A stretch of 64,000 bases of DNA, taken from Lepus europaeus. Its lineage: Eukaryota > Chordata > Mammalia > Lagomorpha > Leporidae. Shown here piece by piece: positions 23,436-34,282 of this stretch; position 1 is the stretch's first letter, and every line of letters starts with the position of its first letter. Both the position numbers and the translations under genes were made by a program. The DNA is taken from contig NC_084834.1 in assembly GCF_033115175.1 (NCBI RefSeq), positions 120,524,275 to 120,588,274 of the forward strand. The letters run 5' to 3'. Under the pieces are notes generated by a model that was not told the origin of the DNA, made no database searches, and was given only the letters and a program-made list of their open reading frames with translations.

Positions 23436-23913
23436 ACCACTTCCAGTTTCTACCCAACTCCCATGCAGGGTTAACAGAAGAAGCGTGGCCAGGACAGAAT
23501 GCACCTTCCTGACTGGTCCAATGCTGGCCGTGAGCTGAAGCCATTTGCCTGCTGGGTGGACAAAGTCCTTCCACCACGGGACAGGAAATGCTGCTTCTAC
23601 GGAAAGCAGAAGCTACAAAGGCAAGGAATGTCCAGTGGCAGGCATCCCTGGGTTCAGGTTCTAGAAGCCCAGACGCCCCAGCACCTCTCTTATGACTGGG
23701 TGATTCCGTTTTCCTTCACTTCCAGGAATCAGCATGGTACACCTTGCTCCAAGGAAGTTTTCCTAACTCATACAGCATAAGCCAAGGAACAAGACAAAAG
23801 CTACAACCTTTTAAAAGCAAGTATGAATTACACTTAATACAATAACAAATCAGAAAGGCTTATTCACAAATACTCTCTTGCCTTATTAATTGCTTTTCTA
23901 AAGCAATACTTAC

Positions 23914-24137
23914 TTTTTCTTGTGTTTTAAATATTGGGATTTTTTCACGAGCACAGTAATTTGTAGAACAAGATCTTCGCTGTATTAAATGCTGGAGTCT
24001 TTCTAGTTCTTTCTTATAATAATCTCGTTCTTCTTCTATACCTTTGAGAAATGTATCTAAACGAGAAGGTGACCTGTCTCGGCGTTTTATTCCATGTTCT
24101 AGCCTCATTCTCTCAACTTCCAAAGTAAGTTCTCTTT
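23914..24137 (-). CDS. CEP135: CEP135 coding exon 11
   Basis: 224 nt: two bases completing Glu417, then residues 418-491. It includes RDRSPSRLDTFLKGIEEERD and YYKKELERLQHLIQRRSC, a CEP135 signature shared in part with the related protein TSGA10. Several residues near its end (NYCAREKIPIFKTQEK) differ from the human form I recall. The acceptor is ttttctg.. in reverse (aatttacag) and the donor is AAA|gtaagt. Exact joining with exons 10 and 12 rules out TSGA10. Confidence 0.97.
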
Positions 24138-24536
24138 CTGTAAATTAAAGTGGTTAAATTTAAACAATGTTGCATATATAATGTTAATCAAATGCATTTT
24201 AAAAATAAAGATTTCTAGAAATCATGAATTGTTTTGTGAATCACCTGTGCCAGACACAGTAAAGAGCTAAAAACTGAGATGCAAGGAGGAAAAAAAATCG
24301 AAAGCAAAAATTAAACATTTGAATGTTTGATAAATCAATGTCTACCTAAAGTGCTAGAGAACAATGAGATAAATTTGCACACAGCACTTCCTAGGGACAG
24401 CAAAAAACACTAAAACAAAATATCTCCATAATTATAATATATACAACTTAAACTTTGAGCTTGAATAGGGTATCCACACATACAGAGACCAAAACAACTC
24501 AGGTTTTGTTTTTTTTTTTTTAGAATAAATCTTTTT
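24138..24536. other. CEP135 intron 10, no recognised element
   Basis: AT-rich unique intron. Confidence 0.4.
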
Positions 24537-24858
24537 TTAAAAGATTTATTTATTTATTTGACAGGCAGAGTTACAGACAGTGAGAGAGACAGAGAGAGAG
24601 GTCCCCCTTCCGTTGGTTCACTCCCCAAGTGGCCGCAATGGCCGGAGCTGCGCCAATCCGAAGCCAGGAGCCAGGTGCCTCCTCCCAGTCTCCCATGTGG
24701 GTGCAGGGGACCAAGCACTTGGGCTATCCTCCACTGCATTCCCGGGCCACAGCAGAGAGCTGGACTGGAAGAGGAGCAACTGGGATCAGAACCGGCGCCC
24801 ATATGGGATGCTGGCACCACAGGCAGAGGATTAGCCTAGTGCACCTCGGCGCCAGCCC
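24537..24858 (-). mobile_element. C-type SINE, antisense
   Basis: Starts ttaaaagatttatttattta and ends ctcggcgccagcccc. An extra T-run lies just left of it (24508-24521). Confidence 0.9.
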
Positions 24859-24894
24859 CTCAAGTCTTTCTTTTACCACAGAGGCATGGGATGA

Positions 24895-25020
24895 TTTTCG
24901 TGATGTACCTGATTCACTCCTACCTCCTTTCATTCAGCAGATACGGACTAAGCTTTTACTGTATGCCAAACACTGGCTAAGGATTCCAGTGTAAAAAACA
25001 GCCACGGTCAAACAAAGATC
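24895..25020 (+). mobile_element. Ancient interspersed repeat, family not assigned
   Basis: The text tttcattcagcagatacgga, then a gtatgccaaacactggct-like segment, resembles the common mammalian repeat that begins ttcattcaacaaatatttat. Confidence 0.4.
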
Positions 25021-25111
25021 CCAATGGAAGTAGGAGGAAAGCTACAAAAGGACAACACAATGCAAACTGGAGGATGGAAAGACGAGCTGGTCCCAAGGAG
25101 TGAGTGGGCAG

Positions 25112-25360
25112 GGCTGGCACTGTGGCGAAGCAGGTTAAGCTGCTGCCTGCAATGCCGGCATCCTGTATTGATGCCGGTTTGAGTTCTGGCTGCCACTTCC
25201 AATCCAGCTCGCTACTAACGTGCATGGGAAAGCCTGCCACCCTCAAGAAAGACAAAGATAGCTCCTGATTTCAGCCTGTCCCAGTCCGGGGCGAGTCTCT
25301 CTCCCTAACTCTTCCTTTCAAATAAATAAAAAATAAATCTTAAAAAGTAAAAAAGAAAGT
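25112..25360 (+). mobile_element. C-type SINE, sense, internal deletion
   Basis: Head gggctggcactgtggcgaag and a normal B-box, but the part between the middle segment and the CT region is shortened by about 80 bp. Confidence 0.82.
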
Positions 25361-25744
25361 AGGAGAGAGAGAACAAAGGGACAATTGTGTCAAGTAAGCT
25401 AATGATAAAAAGCATCCATCACACTTAGCGTATGGAGGTAAGAGAGGACCTTCCCAGGAGCCGTGGTGTTGGAGAGGTGGGGACAGAAGCCAACAGGCGG
25501 CAACTGAGGAGCCAAGAGGCAGCAAGAGGTAGCAAGGACGGGTTTTAAGATGCTACACCTGCACTGCCTCAAAAGAATTATGCACTTCAGTTTTCTACTA
25601 TTTGAAAACGGTCGTCTTAATATTAATTAATACTATTATCAGTCTGTCTCAAAGAATTTTCTTCTATTGCAAAATACTCAAGCACAAGAAGTTCCCTGTA
25701 TCAACTAATCAAAATATAAATTCTCTTTTAAAAATAATTTTTAT

Positions 25745-25882
25745 GGGATCAGTGTTGTGTTATAGTGGGTAAAGCCGCCGGAGCTGGATCAGAAGTGGAG
25801 CAGCCAGGATCTGAACCGGCACCCATATGGGATGCCAGCACTATAGGCAGTGACTTTATCCGCTAAGCCACAGTGCCAGCCC
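25745..25882. mobile_element. Fold-back C-type SINE fragment
   Basis: A sense SINE head (25745-25779) is followed at once by the antisense 5' half of a SINE (25780-25882), so the two heads face each other as imperfect inverted repeats. Confidence 0.7.
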
Positions 25883-25883
25883 C

Positions 25884-26247
25884 AATTTTTTTTTTTTTTT
25901 AAATTTTTGACAGGCAGAGTGGACAGTGAGAGAGAGAGAGAGAGAGAAAGGTCTTCCTTTTTTTTTTTTTTGCCGTTGGTTCACCCTCCAATGGCTGCCG
26001 CGGTAGGCGCGCTGCGGCTGGTGCACCGCGCTGATCTGATGGCAGGAGCCAGGTGCTTCTCCTGGTCTCCCATGGGGTGCAGGGCCCAAGCATTTGGGCC
26101 ATCCTCCACTGCACTCCTGGGCCACAGCAGAGAGCTGGCCTGGAAGAGGGGCAACCGGGACAGGATCGGTGCCCCGGCCGGGACTAGAACCCGGTGTGCC
26201 GGTGCCGCAAGGCGGAGGATTAGCCTAGTGAGCCGCGGCGCCGGCCT
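25884..26247 (-). mobile_element. Young C-type SINE, antisense, with internal T-run
   Basis: Starts with a T-run and gacaggcagagtggacagt and ends cgcggcgccggcc. A T14-15 stretch interrupts the ttcctttttgccgttggttc segment at about 25957-25971. Confidence 0.92.
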
Positions 26248-26515
26248 TTTTTTTTTTTTTTTTTTTTTAATTTATTGCTTTCAGAGGCAGAGAGACAAAG
26301 AGAGCTCCCAGTCATCAGTTCACTCCCCAGTGTGTGCAATGGCCAATGCTGGGGACCAGGAACTCAACCTAAGTCTCTCACCTGGTTGACAGGAACCCAA
26401 TTACCTAAGCCTTCACTGCTGTCTCCCAGGGTCTGCACTGGAGGAAGCCAGGTATTAAGTCCAGGTGTTCTGATGTCAGATACAGGCATTTCAACCACCA
26501 GGATAAAAACATCTG
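26248..26515 (-). mobile_element. C-type SINE, antisense, old copy
   Basis: Begins with T23 and aatttattgctttcagaggc and ends near aaccaccaggataaaaac. It abuts the previous young element. Confidence 0.78.
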
Positions 26516-26670
26516 CTCTCTAAAAGAATTCTTAATGTCCTTGAGGGAAACAGAGTTCTACTCACCTACAATGCCTAATACGGTTTCTATTTACAGAAAG
26601 CACTCAACATGGACAGATTGGGTTAATGAAAAACCAACCAATAAAAAGAATTGATCAAGAGGAAATCACG

Positions 26671-26988
26671 GGGGCCGGCGCTGTGGTGTAGCGGGTAAAG
26701 CCAACGCCGGCAGTGCCAGCATCCTATATGAGTCCCAGCTGCTGCACTTCTGATCCAACTCTGCTACGGCCTGGTAAAGCAGAAGATGGCCCTGCTCCTT
26801 GGGCCCCTGCACCCACGTGGGAGTCCCGGAAGAAGCTCTTGGCTTTGGATCAGCGCAGCTCCAGCCGTTGCAGTCAAATGGGGAGTGAACCAGCAGATAG
26901 AAGACCTCTCTCTCTCTCTCTCTCTGCATTTCCTTCTCTCTGTGTAACTCTGACTTTCAAATAAATAAATAAATCTTTAAAAAAATGA
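26671..26988 (+). mobile_element. C-type SINE, sense, next to a CEP135 splice donor
   Basis: Perfect 11-bp duplication aggaaatcacg at 26660-26670 and 26989-26999. Only 28 bp separate its right duplication from CEP135 exon 10. Confidence 0.93.
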
Positions 26989-27027
26989 AGGAAATCACGA
27001 TCACATTTGAAGTTGTCAACATTTTAC

Positions 27028-27166
27028 CTGTAATTGCAGAACTCTCAACTTTTTTGCTGAGTCGCTGTTTCTCTTGTTCAAGTTGGTGGACGACAGTTTC
27101 CAGGTCTGATTTAAGAAGCAGTTCATCACTCAGTCTCTCCTTTTCTTTATGGCATAAGTTTAATTC
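27028..27166 (-). CDS. CEP135: CEP135 coding exon 10
   Basis: 139 nt encoding residues 371-416 plus one base of codon 417. It begins ELNLCHKEKERLSDELLLKS and ends LSKKVESSAIT. The acceptor is tttgcag and the donor is ACAG|gtaaaa. It is continuous coiled coil with high Glu/Lys/Leu content. Confidence 0.96.
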
Positions 27167-27487
27167 CTGCAAATTTGAATACCATCATTCAGATTTCTAA
27201 CAACCTTATAAAAATGTAGCACATAAAATAGGTATTTTCATAAATACAATTATATAATGTTACTTCAATACATATATGTATGTGTATGTATACATACTTT
27301 TAATTAGGCAGATGTACGGTCTTAACCAAAAGTAATCACCAACTGTGGCTAACAGCGCCATAAACCCAGACACCAGCAACGCTCCTCTGTGGATAGTCAA
27401 GCTCCGTCTTTTCCCCAAATGCCTATGTCCTCGTGCAGTGAGCACTGCTCTGCTGCTTCTGGTCTAGAGTGTAGCACACAGGTGCAC
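27167..27487. other. CEP135 intron 9, unique part
   Basis: AT-rich sequence with a TATG-type run near 27270-27297, ending at the minisatellite. Confidence 0.4.
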
Positions 27488-28230
27488 TGCCCCAGCACTA
27501 ACACACAGGAGCACGGTCATCACTGCACTGGTTATCCTCTCGGCCTCTGCTCACCACAGGGCCCTGCCCCAGCACTAACACACAGGAGCGCGGCCATCGC
27601 TACACTGGTCATCCTCTCGGCCTCTGCTCACCACAGGGCCCTGCACTGCCCCAGCACTAACACACAGGAGCGCGGCCATCACTGCACTGGTTATCCTCTC
27701 GGCCTCTGCTCACCACAGGGCCCTGCACTGCCCCAGCACTAACACACAGGAGCGCGGCCATCACTGCACTGGTCATCCTCTCGGCCTCTGCTCACCACAG
27801 GGCCCTGCACTGCCCCAGCACTAACACACAGGAGCGCGGCCATCGCTACACTGGTTATCCTCTCGGCCTCTGCTCACCACAGGGCCCTGCACTGCCCCAG
27901 CACTAACACACAGGAGCGCAGCCATCGCTACACTGGTTATCCTCTCGGCCTTTGCTCACCACAGGGCACTGCCCCAGCACTAACACACAGGAGCGCGGCC
28001 ATCACTGCACTGGTTATCCTCTCGGCCTCTTCTCACCACGGGGCCCTGCACTGCCCTAGCACTAACACACAGGAGCGCGGCCATCACTGCACTGGTCATC
28101 CTCTCGGCCTCTGCTCACCACAGGGCCCTGCACTGCCCCTGCACTAACACACAGGAGCGCGGCCATCACTGCACTGGTTATCCTCTCGGTCTCTGCTCAC
28201 CACAGGGCCCTGCCCCAGCACTAACACACA
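27488..28230. repeat. 82-bp minisatellite, about nine copies, in CEP135 intron 9
   Basis: Copies begin with ccccagcactaacacacagg at about 27490, 27567, 27649, 27731, 27813, 27895, 27972, 28054, 28136 and 28213 (last one partial). Most spacings are 82 bp; some are 77 bp because five bases (actgc) are absent before the unit start. Units differ by a few substitutions, for example catcactgc/catcgctac. The array ends 124 bp from exon 9. Confidence 0.95.
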
Positions 28231-28353
28231 TTGGATTGTACATTTAAAAGAGTATTATGAGAGGCACATTTTATCTCAGTAAAGACAATGTATACATAAA
28301 GTACAGCATAAAAATTTCCTTACTGAAACTGTAAATTCAAAATGACAACTTAC

Positions 28354-28419
28354 CAGTTGAAGTTTTGCCATTGTTTCTTCAAGATTCCGCATTTCAGAGA
28401 GATTTCTTTGAATCTCTTG
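28354..28419 (-). CDS. CEP135: CEP135 coding exon 9
   Basis: 66 nt, 22 codons (residues 349-370), phase 0: QEIQRNLSEMRNLEETMAKL plus QL. The acceptor is ttcctag and the donor is CTG|gtaagt. It is the smallest coding exon in the window, lies between two large minisatellites, and can be skipped in frame. Residues KRKL in the human form I recall read QRNL here. Confidence 0.94.
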
Positions 28420-28862
28420 CTAGGAATACAAAGTCTATTTGGTGAACACTGAAAAGTCCAACTTTAGCTTATCAGTAAGGCACAATGCAAACAAGAGCAA
28501 GCAATTTTTGGAGTGCTCCATGTTCCCTCTCTGGAGAGATCTGAGGCTCCAGCTCAGCACTCAGTTTGTATGAAGAGGAGGCAAAGCTGAGACTTCTCGT
28601 CCACCTCCGAAATCTGGACTGCTTTCAGGGACCCACATGTAGTATCTGTAAAGGGTCACTTGGGCTGTACACTGGTCAGACTTTGTTTCCAGGGTGTATC
28701 TCACAGCACCATCGCTTCCTGATGCTCCTAACTATCTGCTCTCTCCCTAACTCTTACCAATCTGGATTCTCTGTGCCACAGCTGAGCAGAAGAAGGCCAA
28801 GAGTAAAACATGACCCATCTGGAGTATCTTACTGGGCCAAGCTGTCATTTCTGAGCACTGCC
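28420..28862. other. CEP135 intron 8, unique part
   Basis: About 440 bp between exon 9 and the 37-bp minisatellite. The 102-codon open frame at 28566-28874 has no family match. Confidence 0.4.
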
Positions 28863-30455
28863 AATGAGACATGAGAAGCTGTGTTCAATACGCTACGTGA
28901 ATGAGACGAGAGAAGCTGTGTTCAATACGCCACGTGAATGAGACGAGAGAAGCTGTGTTCAATACGCCACGTGAATGAGACGAGAGAAGCTGTGTTCAAT
29001 ACGCTACATGAATGAGACATGAGAAGCTGTGTTCAATACGCCACGTGAATGAGACGAGAGAAGCTGTGTTCAATACGCTACGTGAATGAGACGAGAGAAG
29101 CTGTGTTCAATACGCTACGTGAATGAGACGAGAGAAGCTGTGTTCAATACGCTACGTGAATGAGACGAGAGAAGCTGTGTTCAATACGCCACGTGAATGA
29201 GACGAGAGAAGCTGTGTTCAATACGCCACGTGAATGAGACGAGAGAAGCTGTGTTCAATACGCCACGTGAATGAGACGAGAGAAGCTGTGTTCACTATGC
29301 TACGTGAATGGGACGAGAGAAGCTGTGTTCACTATGCTACGTGAATGAGACGAGAGAAGCTGTGTTCACTATGCTACGTGAATGAGACGAGAGAAGCTGT
29401 GTTCACTATGCTACGTGAATGAGACGAGAGAAGCTGTGTTCACTATGCTACGTGAATGAGACGAGAGAAGCTGTGTTCACTATGCTACGTGAATGAGACG
29501 AGAGAAGCTGTGTTCACTATGCTACGTGAATGAGACGAGAGAAGCTGTGTTCAATACGCTACGTGAATGAGACGAGAGAAGCTGTGTTCAATACGCTACG
29601 TGAATGAGACGAGAGAAGCTGTGTTCAATACGCTACGTGAATGAGACGAGAGAAGCTGTGTTCACTATGCTACGTGAATGAGACGAGAGAAGCTGTGTTC
29701 ACTATGCTACGTGAATGAGACGAGAGAAGCTGTGTTCACTATGCTACGTGAATGAGACGAGAGAAGCTGTGTTCACTATGCTACGTGAATGAGACGAGAG
29801 AAGCTGTGTTCACTATGCTACGTGAATGAGACGAGAGAAGCTGTGTTCAATACGCTACGTGAATGAGACGAGAGAAGCTGTGTTCAATACGCCACGTGAA
29901 TGAGACGAGAGAAGCTGTGTTCAATACGCCACGTGAATGAGACGAGAGAAGCTGTGTTCACTATGCTACGTGAATGAGACGAGAGAAGCTGTGTTCACTA
30001 TGCTACGTGAATGAGACGAGAGAAGCTGTGTTCACTATGCTACGTGAATGAGACGAGAGAAGCTGTGTTCACTATGCTACGTGAATGAGACGAGAGAAGC
30101 TGTGTTCAATACGCTACGTGAATGAGACGAGAGAAGCTGTGTTCAATACGCCACGTGAATGAGACGAGAGAAGCTGTGTTCAATACGCCACGTGAATGAG
30201 ACGAGAGAAGCTGTGTTCACTATGCTACGTGAATGAGACGAGAGAAGCTGTGTTCACTATGCTACGTGAATGAGACGAGAGAAGCTGTGTTCACTATGCT
30301 ACGTGAATGAGACGAGAGAAGCTGTGTTCACTATGCTACGTGAATGAGACGAGAGAAGCTGTGTTCACTATGCTACGTGAATGAGACGAGAGAAGCTGTG
30401 TTCAATACGCTATGTGAATGAGACGAGAGAAGCTGTGTTCAATACGCTATGTGCA
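28863..30455. repeat. 37-bp minisatellite, about 43 copies, with higher-order pattern
   Basis: The unit is based on atgagacgagagaagctgtg followed by ttca and a variable end. Three unit types can be read: aatacgctacgtga (T), aatacgccacgtga (C) and ctatgctacgtga (B). In the right part the order T-C-C-B-B-B-B occurs twice (from about 29845), the second time with an extra B. Ten C units carry the E-box CACGTG. It lies in CEP135 intron 8. Confidence 0.97.
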
Positions 30456-30544
30456 GGTGCACAGAACATGCCAAAGAGAGGAGGTGCAAGAGGGTTACAA
30501 TGAAACCACAACTAAAAGAGCAGAAATAAAAATCACTAATTATC

Positions 30545-31260
30545 CTCTTTTGCAAAATTGATTTAACTGTCCCTTGAGATTCCACATGAACTTTAGTATT
30601 TTTTCTTATTTCTGCAAAAAATGCCTTTGGGATTTTGATACAGGTTGCACTCATCTGTACATCGTTTTGAGCGGTATGGACATTTTAATATTGAGCCTTC
30701 CAATCCATGAATACATATGTCTGTCCATTTATTTGTGTATTTTTTTAGCTTTGTTCAGCAGTGTTTTTATATACAGTATTTTCAAGTATAAAAGTTTTTA
30801 TTGTTGTATTGGTTTATTAATTATTTTATTATTTTGGATGGTTAATATAAGTGGGATTATTCTATTAATTACCTTTTTGACTATCCATTGTTAGTGTACA
30901 GAAACATACCTGAATTTTGTGTGATTTAATATCCTAAAATTTTGCTGAATTCATTTATTAGTTCTGTTTCTAAGGGCAATCTCTAGGGTCTGCTACATAT
31001 AAGATCATGTTATCTGTGAACAGGGATAATTTCACTCCTTCTTTGCAATTTGTAGGCCATGTATTTCCTTTTCTTGCCTAACTGCTCTTGCTAGGATGCC
31101 CAGTGTTACGTTACCTAGAAGTGATGAGACTGGGCATTCTTACCTTGTTCCTGACGCTAGAGGAAAAGCTAGTTCAGTCATTACCACTGCGTATGATGCT
31201 TGCTGTGGGCTTTCCATCTGCTTTGTAATTATACTGAGAGAGTTTCTGTGTTATTTCCCT
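30545..31260 (-). mobile_element. Decayed L1 ORF2 (reverse transcriptase) fragment
   Basis: The plus strand reads like the complement of L1 ORF2: ttgagattccacatgaactt, gtatggacattttaatattg, ttgttcagcagtgttt. On the minus strand the catalytic FADD position reads F-T-D-N (near 31010-31030), so it is inactive. There is no intact frame. The 5' and 3' ends of the element are absent. Confidence 0.85.
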
Positions 31261-31640
31261 CATTAGAGGAAACTACTATATAAAATCAATTCAGGGGCAC
31301 AGAACAGTGGTCTTCAGACTGGGTTCTCCCTACTCCAGGGATGACATGAAGACTCCCCAAGTATTATGTAAAACTATGCTCTGCACCCAGTCTGAAGCAT
31401 CGACAGCTGGATCCTTCATTTTCATGTGCAGCGCTCCTTCCACATGACCCTGCTGAGACCATGTCTGTGGTCTGGGTTTCACGTGAGTTCTCTATCCCAC
31501 CCTTCCGTTCACAGCTGCCTTCAGGGAGCTTCAAAACGTTCAAAGAAAGTGTGTACTGTTAAGCTCTATTTTCTATGAACTTTTTGAAATACGCTCATAC
31601 ATCTCACTCATGCCACCCACAATGGCACCATAAAGAATAC
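31261..31640. other. CEP135 intron 8, no recognised element
   Basis: A short stretch (gaagactccccaagtattatgt and following) resembles an old dispersed repeat, but it is not assigned. Confidence 0.35.
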
Positions 31641-31643
31641 TTG

Positions 31644-31986
31644 GGGGGTCAGCGCTATGGCATAGCCAGTAAAGCCGCTGCCTGCAGTGCCGGTATCCCA
31701 TGTAGGTGCTGGTTCAAGTCCCTGCTGCTCCAATTCCCATCCAGCACTCCGCTGCGGCTTGGGAATGCAGTAAAAGATGGTCCAAGTGCTTGGGCCCCTA
31801 TACCCACATGGGAGACCCAGAAGAAGCTCCAGGCTCCCGACTCCTGGCTTTAGATCTGCAGAGCTCCAGCCATTACAGCTATCTGGGGAGTGAACCAGTG
31901 GATGAAAAGACCTCTCTCTCTGTCTCTGACTCTGTGCAACTCTGCCTTCCAAACAAATAAATAAATCTTTAAAAAAAAAAAAAAAA
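31644..31986 (+). mobile_element. C-type SINE, sense
   Basis: Head ggggtcagcgctatggcata and a long A-tail (31969-31986) followed by gagagagag. Confidence 0.9.
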
Positions 31987-32306
31987 GAGAGAGAGAAAAA
32001 AACCACTTAGGGCAATGGATAAAGAGAGAATCTGAAATGTTGGAGCTGGGAGATAGTTTTAAATAGGATACTCTTTTCTCCCTTTACATTTATAAATCTG
32101 TTTCCAATAAAATTTTACTTTTTTTAGCATTTATCAATATTTATATTTGTTACCTTGAACAACTGATTACTAACAGTTGTAACGAAAATGCTGTTTTAGA
32201 GGAAAATGTTAACACTTTGAAATAGGAAATCTTTCAAAATAAAAAATTCAACTCATACATTTTCATTATAGAAATGTACCATACAGTGACTATAAAAAAT
32301 ATTCAA

Positions 32307-32632
32307 GTGGGGCCAGCATTGTGGCGTAGCAGGTGGGGCCACCGCCTGCAGTGCCAGCATCCCATATGGGCGCCGGTTCAATTTCCAGCTGCTCTACTTC
32401 CTATCTAGCTCTCTGCTATGGCCTGGGAAAGCAAAAGAAGATGGCCCAAGTCCTTGCGCCCCTGTACACGCGTGAGAGACCCAGAAGAAGCTCCTGGCTC
32501 CTGGCTTCAGATCGGCACAGCTCCAGTTGTTGCGGCCAATTGGGGAGTGAACCAGCAGATGGAAGACCTCTCTCTCTCTCTCTCTGTAACTCTGACTTTC
32601 AAATGAATAAGTAAATCTTTAAAAAAAAATAC
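32307..32632 (+). mobile_element. C-type SINE, sense
   Basis: Flanked by atattcaa at 32299-32306 and 32633-32640. Tail caaatgaataagtaaatctt plus A9. Confidence 0.91.
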
Positions 32633-32717
32633 ATATTCAACCATAGGATAAAATTTTGAAGATTTCAAGGTGAAAGGGCCACTTAATTCTCATTGGTTAA
32701 ATTTAAAAGAACAATGA

Positions 32718-33049
32718 GGGGCTGGCGCTGTGGGTAGCGGGTTAAAGCCCTGGCCTGAAGTGCTGGCATCCCATATGGATGCCAGTTCTAGTCCTGACTG
32801 CTTGTCTTCGATCCAGCTCTCTGCTATGGCCTGGGAAAGCAGTGGAAGATGGCCCAAGTCCTCAGGCCCCTGCACCCACATGGGAGACCTAGAGGAAGCT
32901 CATGGCTCCTGACTTTGGATACGCTCAGCTCTGGCCATTGCAGCCTCAGCCATTTGGGGGAGTGAACCAGCATATGGAAGACCTCTCTCTCTCGCTGCCT
33001 CTGCCTCTCTGTAGTTCTGCCTTTCAAATAAATTAAAAAAAAAAAAAAA
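32718..33049 (+). mobile_element. C-type SINE, sense
   Basis: Head ggggctggcgctgtgggtag, lacking one base of the usual tggcgtag. A15 tail before gacaattt. Confidence 0.9.
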
Positions 33050-33164
33050 GACAATTTAAAGAGATCAATATTTATTCTTTGCCATCTATTTAAATATGAA
33101 AAATATTTCCTACCAACTTAAATATGTGCAAGGGAAAACAGTTTGTTTTGTTTTAGCTTAGTTT

Positions 33165-33486
33165 TGTTTTTTAAAGATGAATTTATTTATTTGAAAGACA
33201 GTTACAGAGAGAGAAGGAGAGACAGAGAGAGAGGTCTTCCCTCTGCTGGTTCACTCCCTAAATAGCTGCAATGGCCAGAGCTGCACTGATCCCAAAGCCA
33301 GAAGCTTCTTCCAGGTCTCCCACACGGGTGCAAGGGCCCAAGGACTTGGGCCATCTTCTACTGCTTTTCCAGGCCATAGTAGAGAGCTGGATCAGAAGAG
33401 GAGCTGCTGGGACTAGAACAGGTGCCCATATGGAATGCCAGCATCACAGGCGGTGGCTTTACCCGCTACGCCACAGCACCGACCCC
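33165..33486 (-). mobile_element. C-type SINE, antisense
   Basis: Starts tgttttttaaagatgaattt and ends gccacagcaccgacccc. A T-rich stretch precedes it. Confidence 0.88.
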
Positions 33487-33805
33487 AATAACACAGTTTT
33501 AAAGATGCTTTTAAAGGGTTCTTGACCAAAAGAGGGCAGAAAGAACAAACCTCTCAAAGTCTCACAGCGCAGAGATAAAGGGCAGAGGAGAAAACCTTGA
33601 AGGAAAACAGGGACGATTTGGAGATCTATGCTATGTACAGGAGTGCTCTGGGAAAGCCTCTCAACTAGAATGAGCACAGTGACCTGGTGGAGAGAAACCA
33701 CACTTCAGAAACCCTGGATGACCAAAACAAAAACCAGAAACACAAGACAAACCAAAGGCCTAAGCATGCGTACTGGGGGTCGCTCCCACAACCCAGGCCT
33801 GTTAC
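33487..33805. other. CEP135 intron 7, no recognised element
   Basis: Unique intron sequence leading to the exon 8 donor. The open frames are read-through from exon 8 into the intron. Confidence 0.4.
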
Positions 33806-34021
33806 CTTTGCTTCGCTGAGTTCTTTATCAGCAGTCTCAAGCACTTCTTCTTTATGTCGCTCCAACTGCTGTGCTAACTGGTCTATTTCAGTTAACTCTT
33901 GGCAGAGTTTCTCATTCTTGTTACTTAAGTTAACAACCTCAGTTGTCACTGTTTCCTTGGTTTCCATAAGCTCTTGGATGTGCTTCTCCAGGTCCTTATT
34001 AGCTTGCTGAAGAAAGTCAAC
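33806..34021 (-). CDS. CEP135: CEP135 coding exon 8
   Basis: 216 nt, 72 codons (residues 277-348), phase 0. It begins VDFLQQANKDLEKHIQELME and contains KNEKLCQELTEIDQLAQQLE, ending ETADKELSEAK. The acceptor is gaatttag and the donor is AAG|gtaaca. It is continuous coiled coil and the longest in-phase exon here. Confidence 0.97.
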
Positions 34022-34109
34022 CTAAATTCCATTCACAATGCATAACATGAGTTAGAAAGCTATCCTGAGCTTTCAGAATCATAGTGCAGGAGACTATTTC
34101 TGAAAGATA

Positions 34110-34282
34110 CTCAGAGGAGTCAGCAGTGATGGCTCAAGTCATTCAGTTCCTGCCTCCCAGGTGGGGCACCTGGATTGAGCTCCCTGCTTCTGATCCAGGC
34201 TTCTGCTCTCACAGGCCACGGTGGGCATCTGGGGAATGAACCAGAGAATGGAAGCTCTCTCTCGCTCTCAAATAACCTTTTT
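34110..34282 (+). mobile_element. C-type SINE, sense, 5'-shortened old copy
   Basis: Lacks most of the B-box region. Contains cacctggattgagctccctg, then gggcatctggggaatgaacc, ending ctcaaataacc. Confidence 0.68.

Noticed and set aside
23860..24123. Exon 11 as a TSGA10 gene
   Set aside because: TSGA10 shares this segment, but exact joining to exons 10 and 12 and the other twelve exons fit CEP135 only.
28863..30455. CRISPR-like array
   Set aside because: Units are contiguous 37-bp tandem copies without unique spacers, in a mammalian intron. It is a minisatellite.
30545..31260. Active L1 or functional reverse transcriptase
   Set aside because: The catalytic motif is altered, there are many stops, and both ends are missing.
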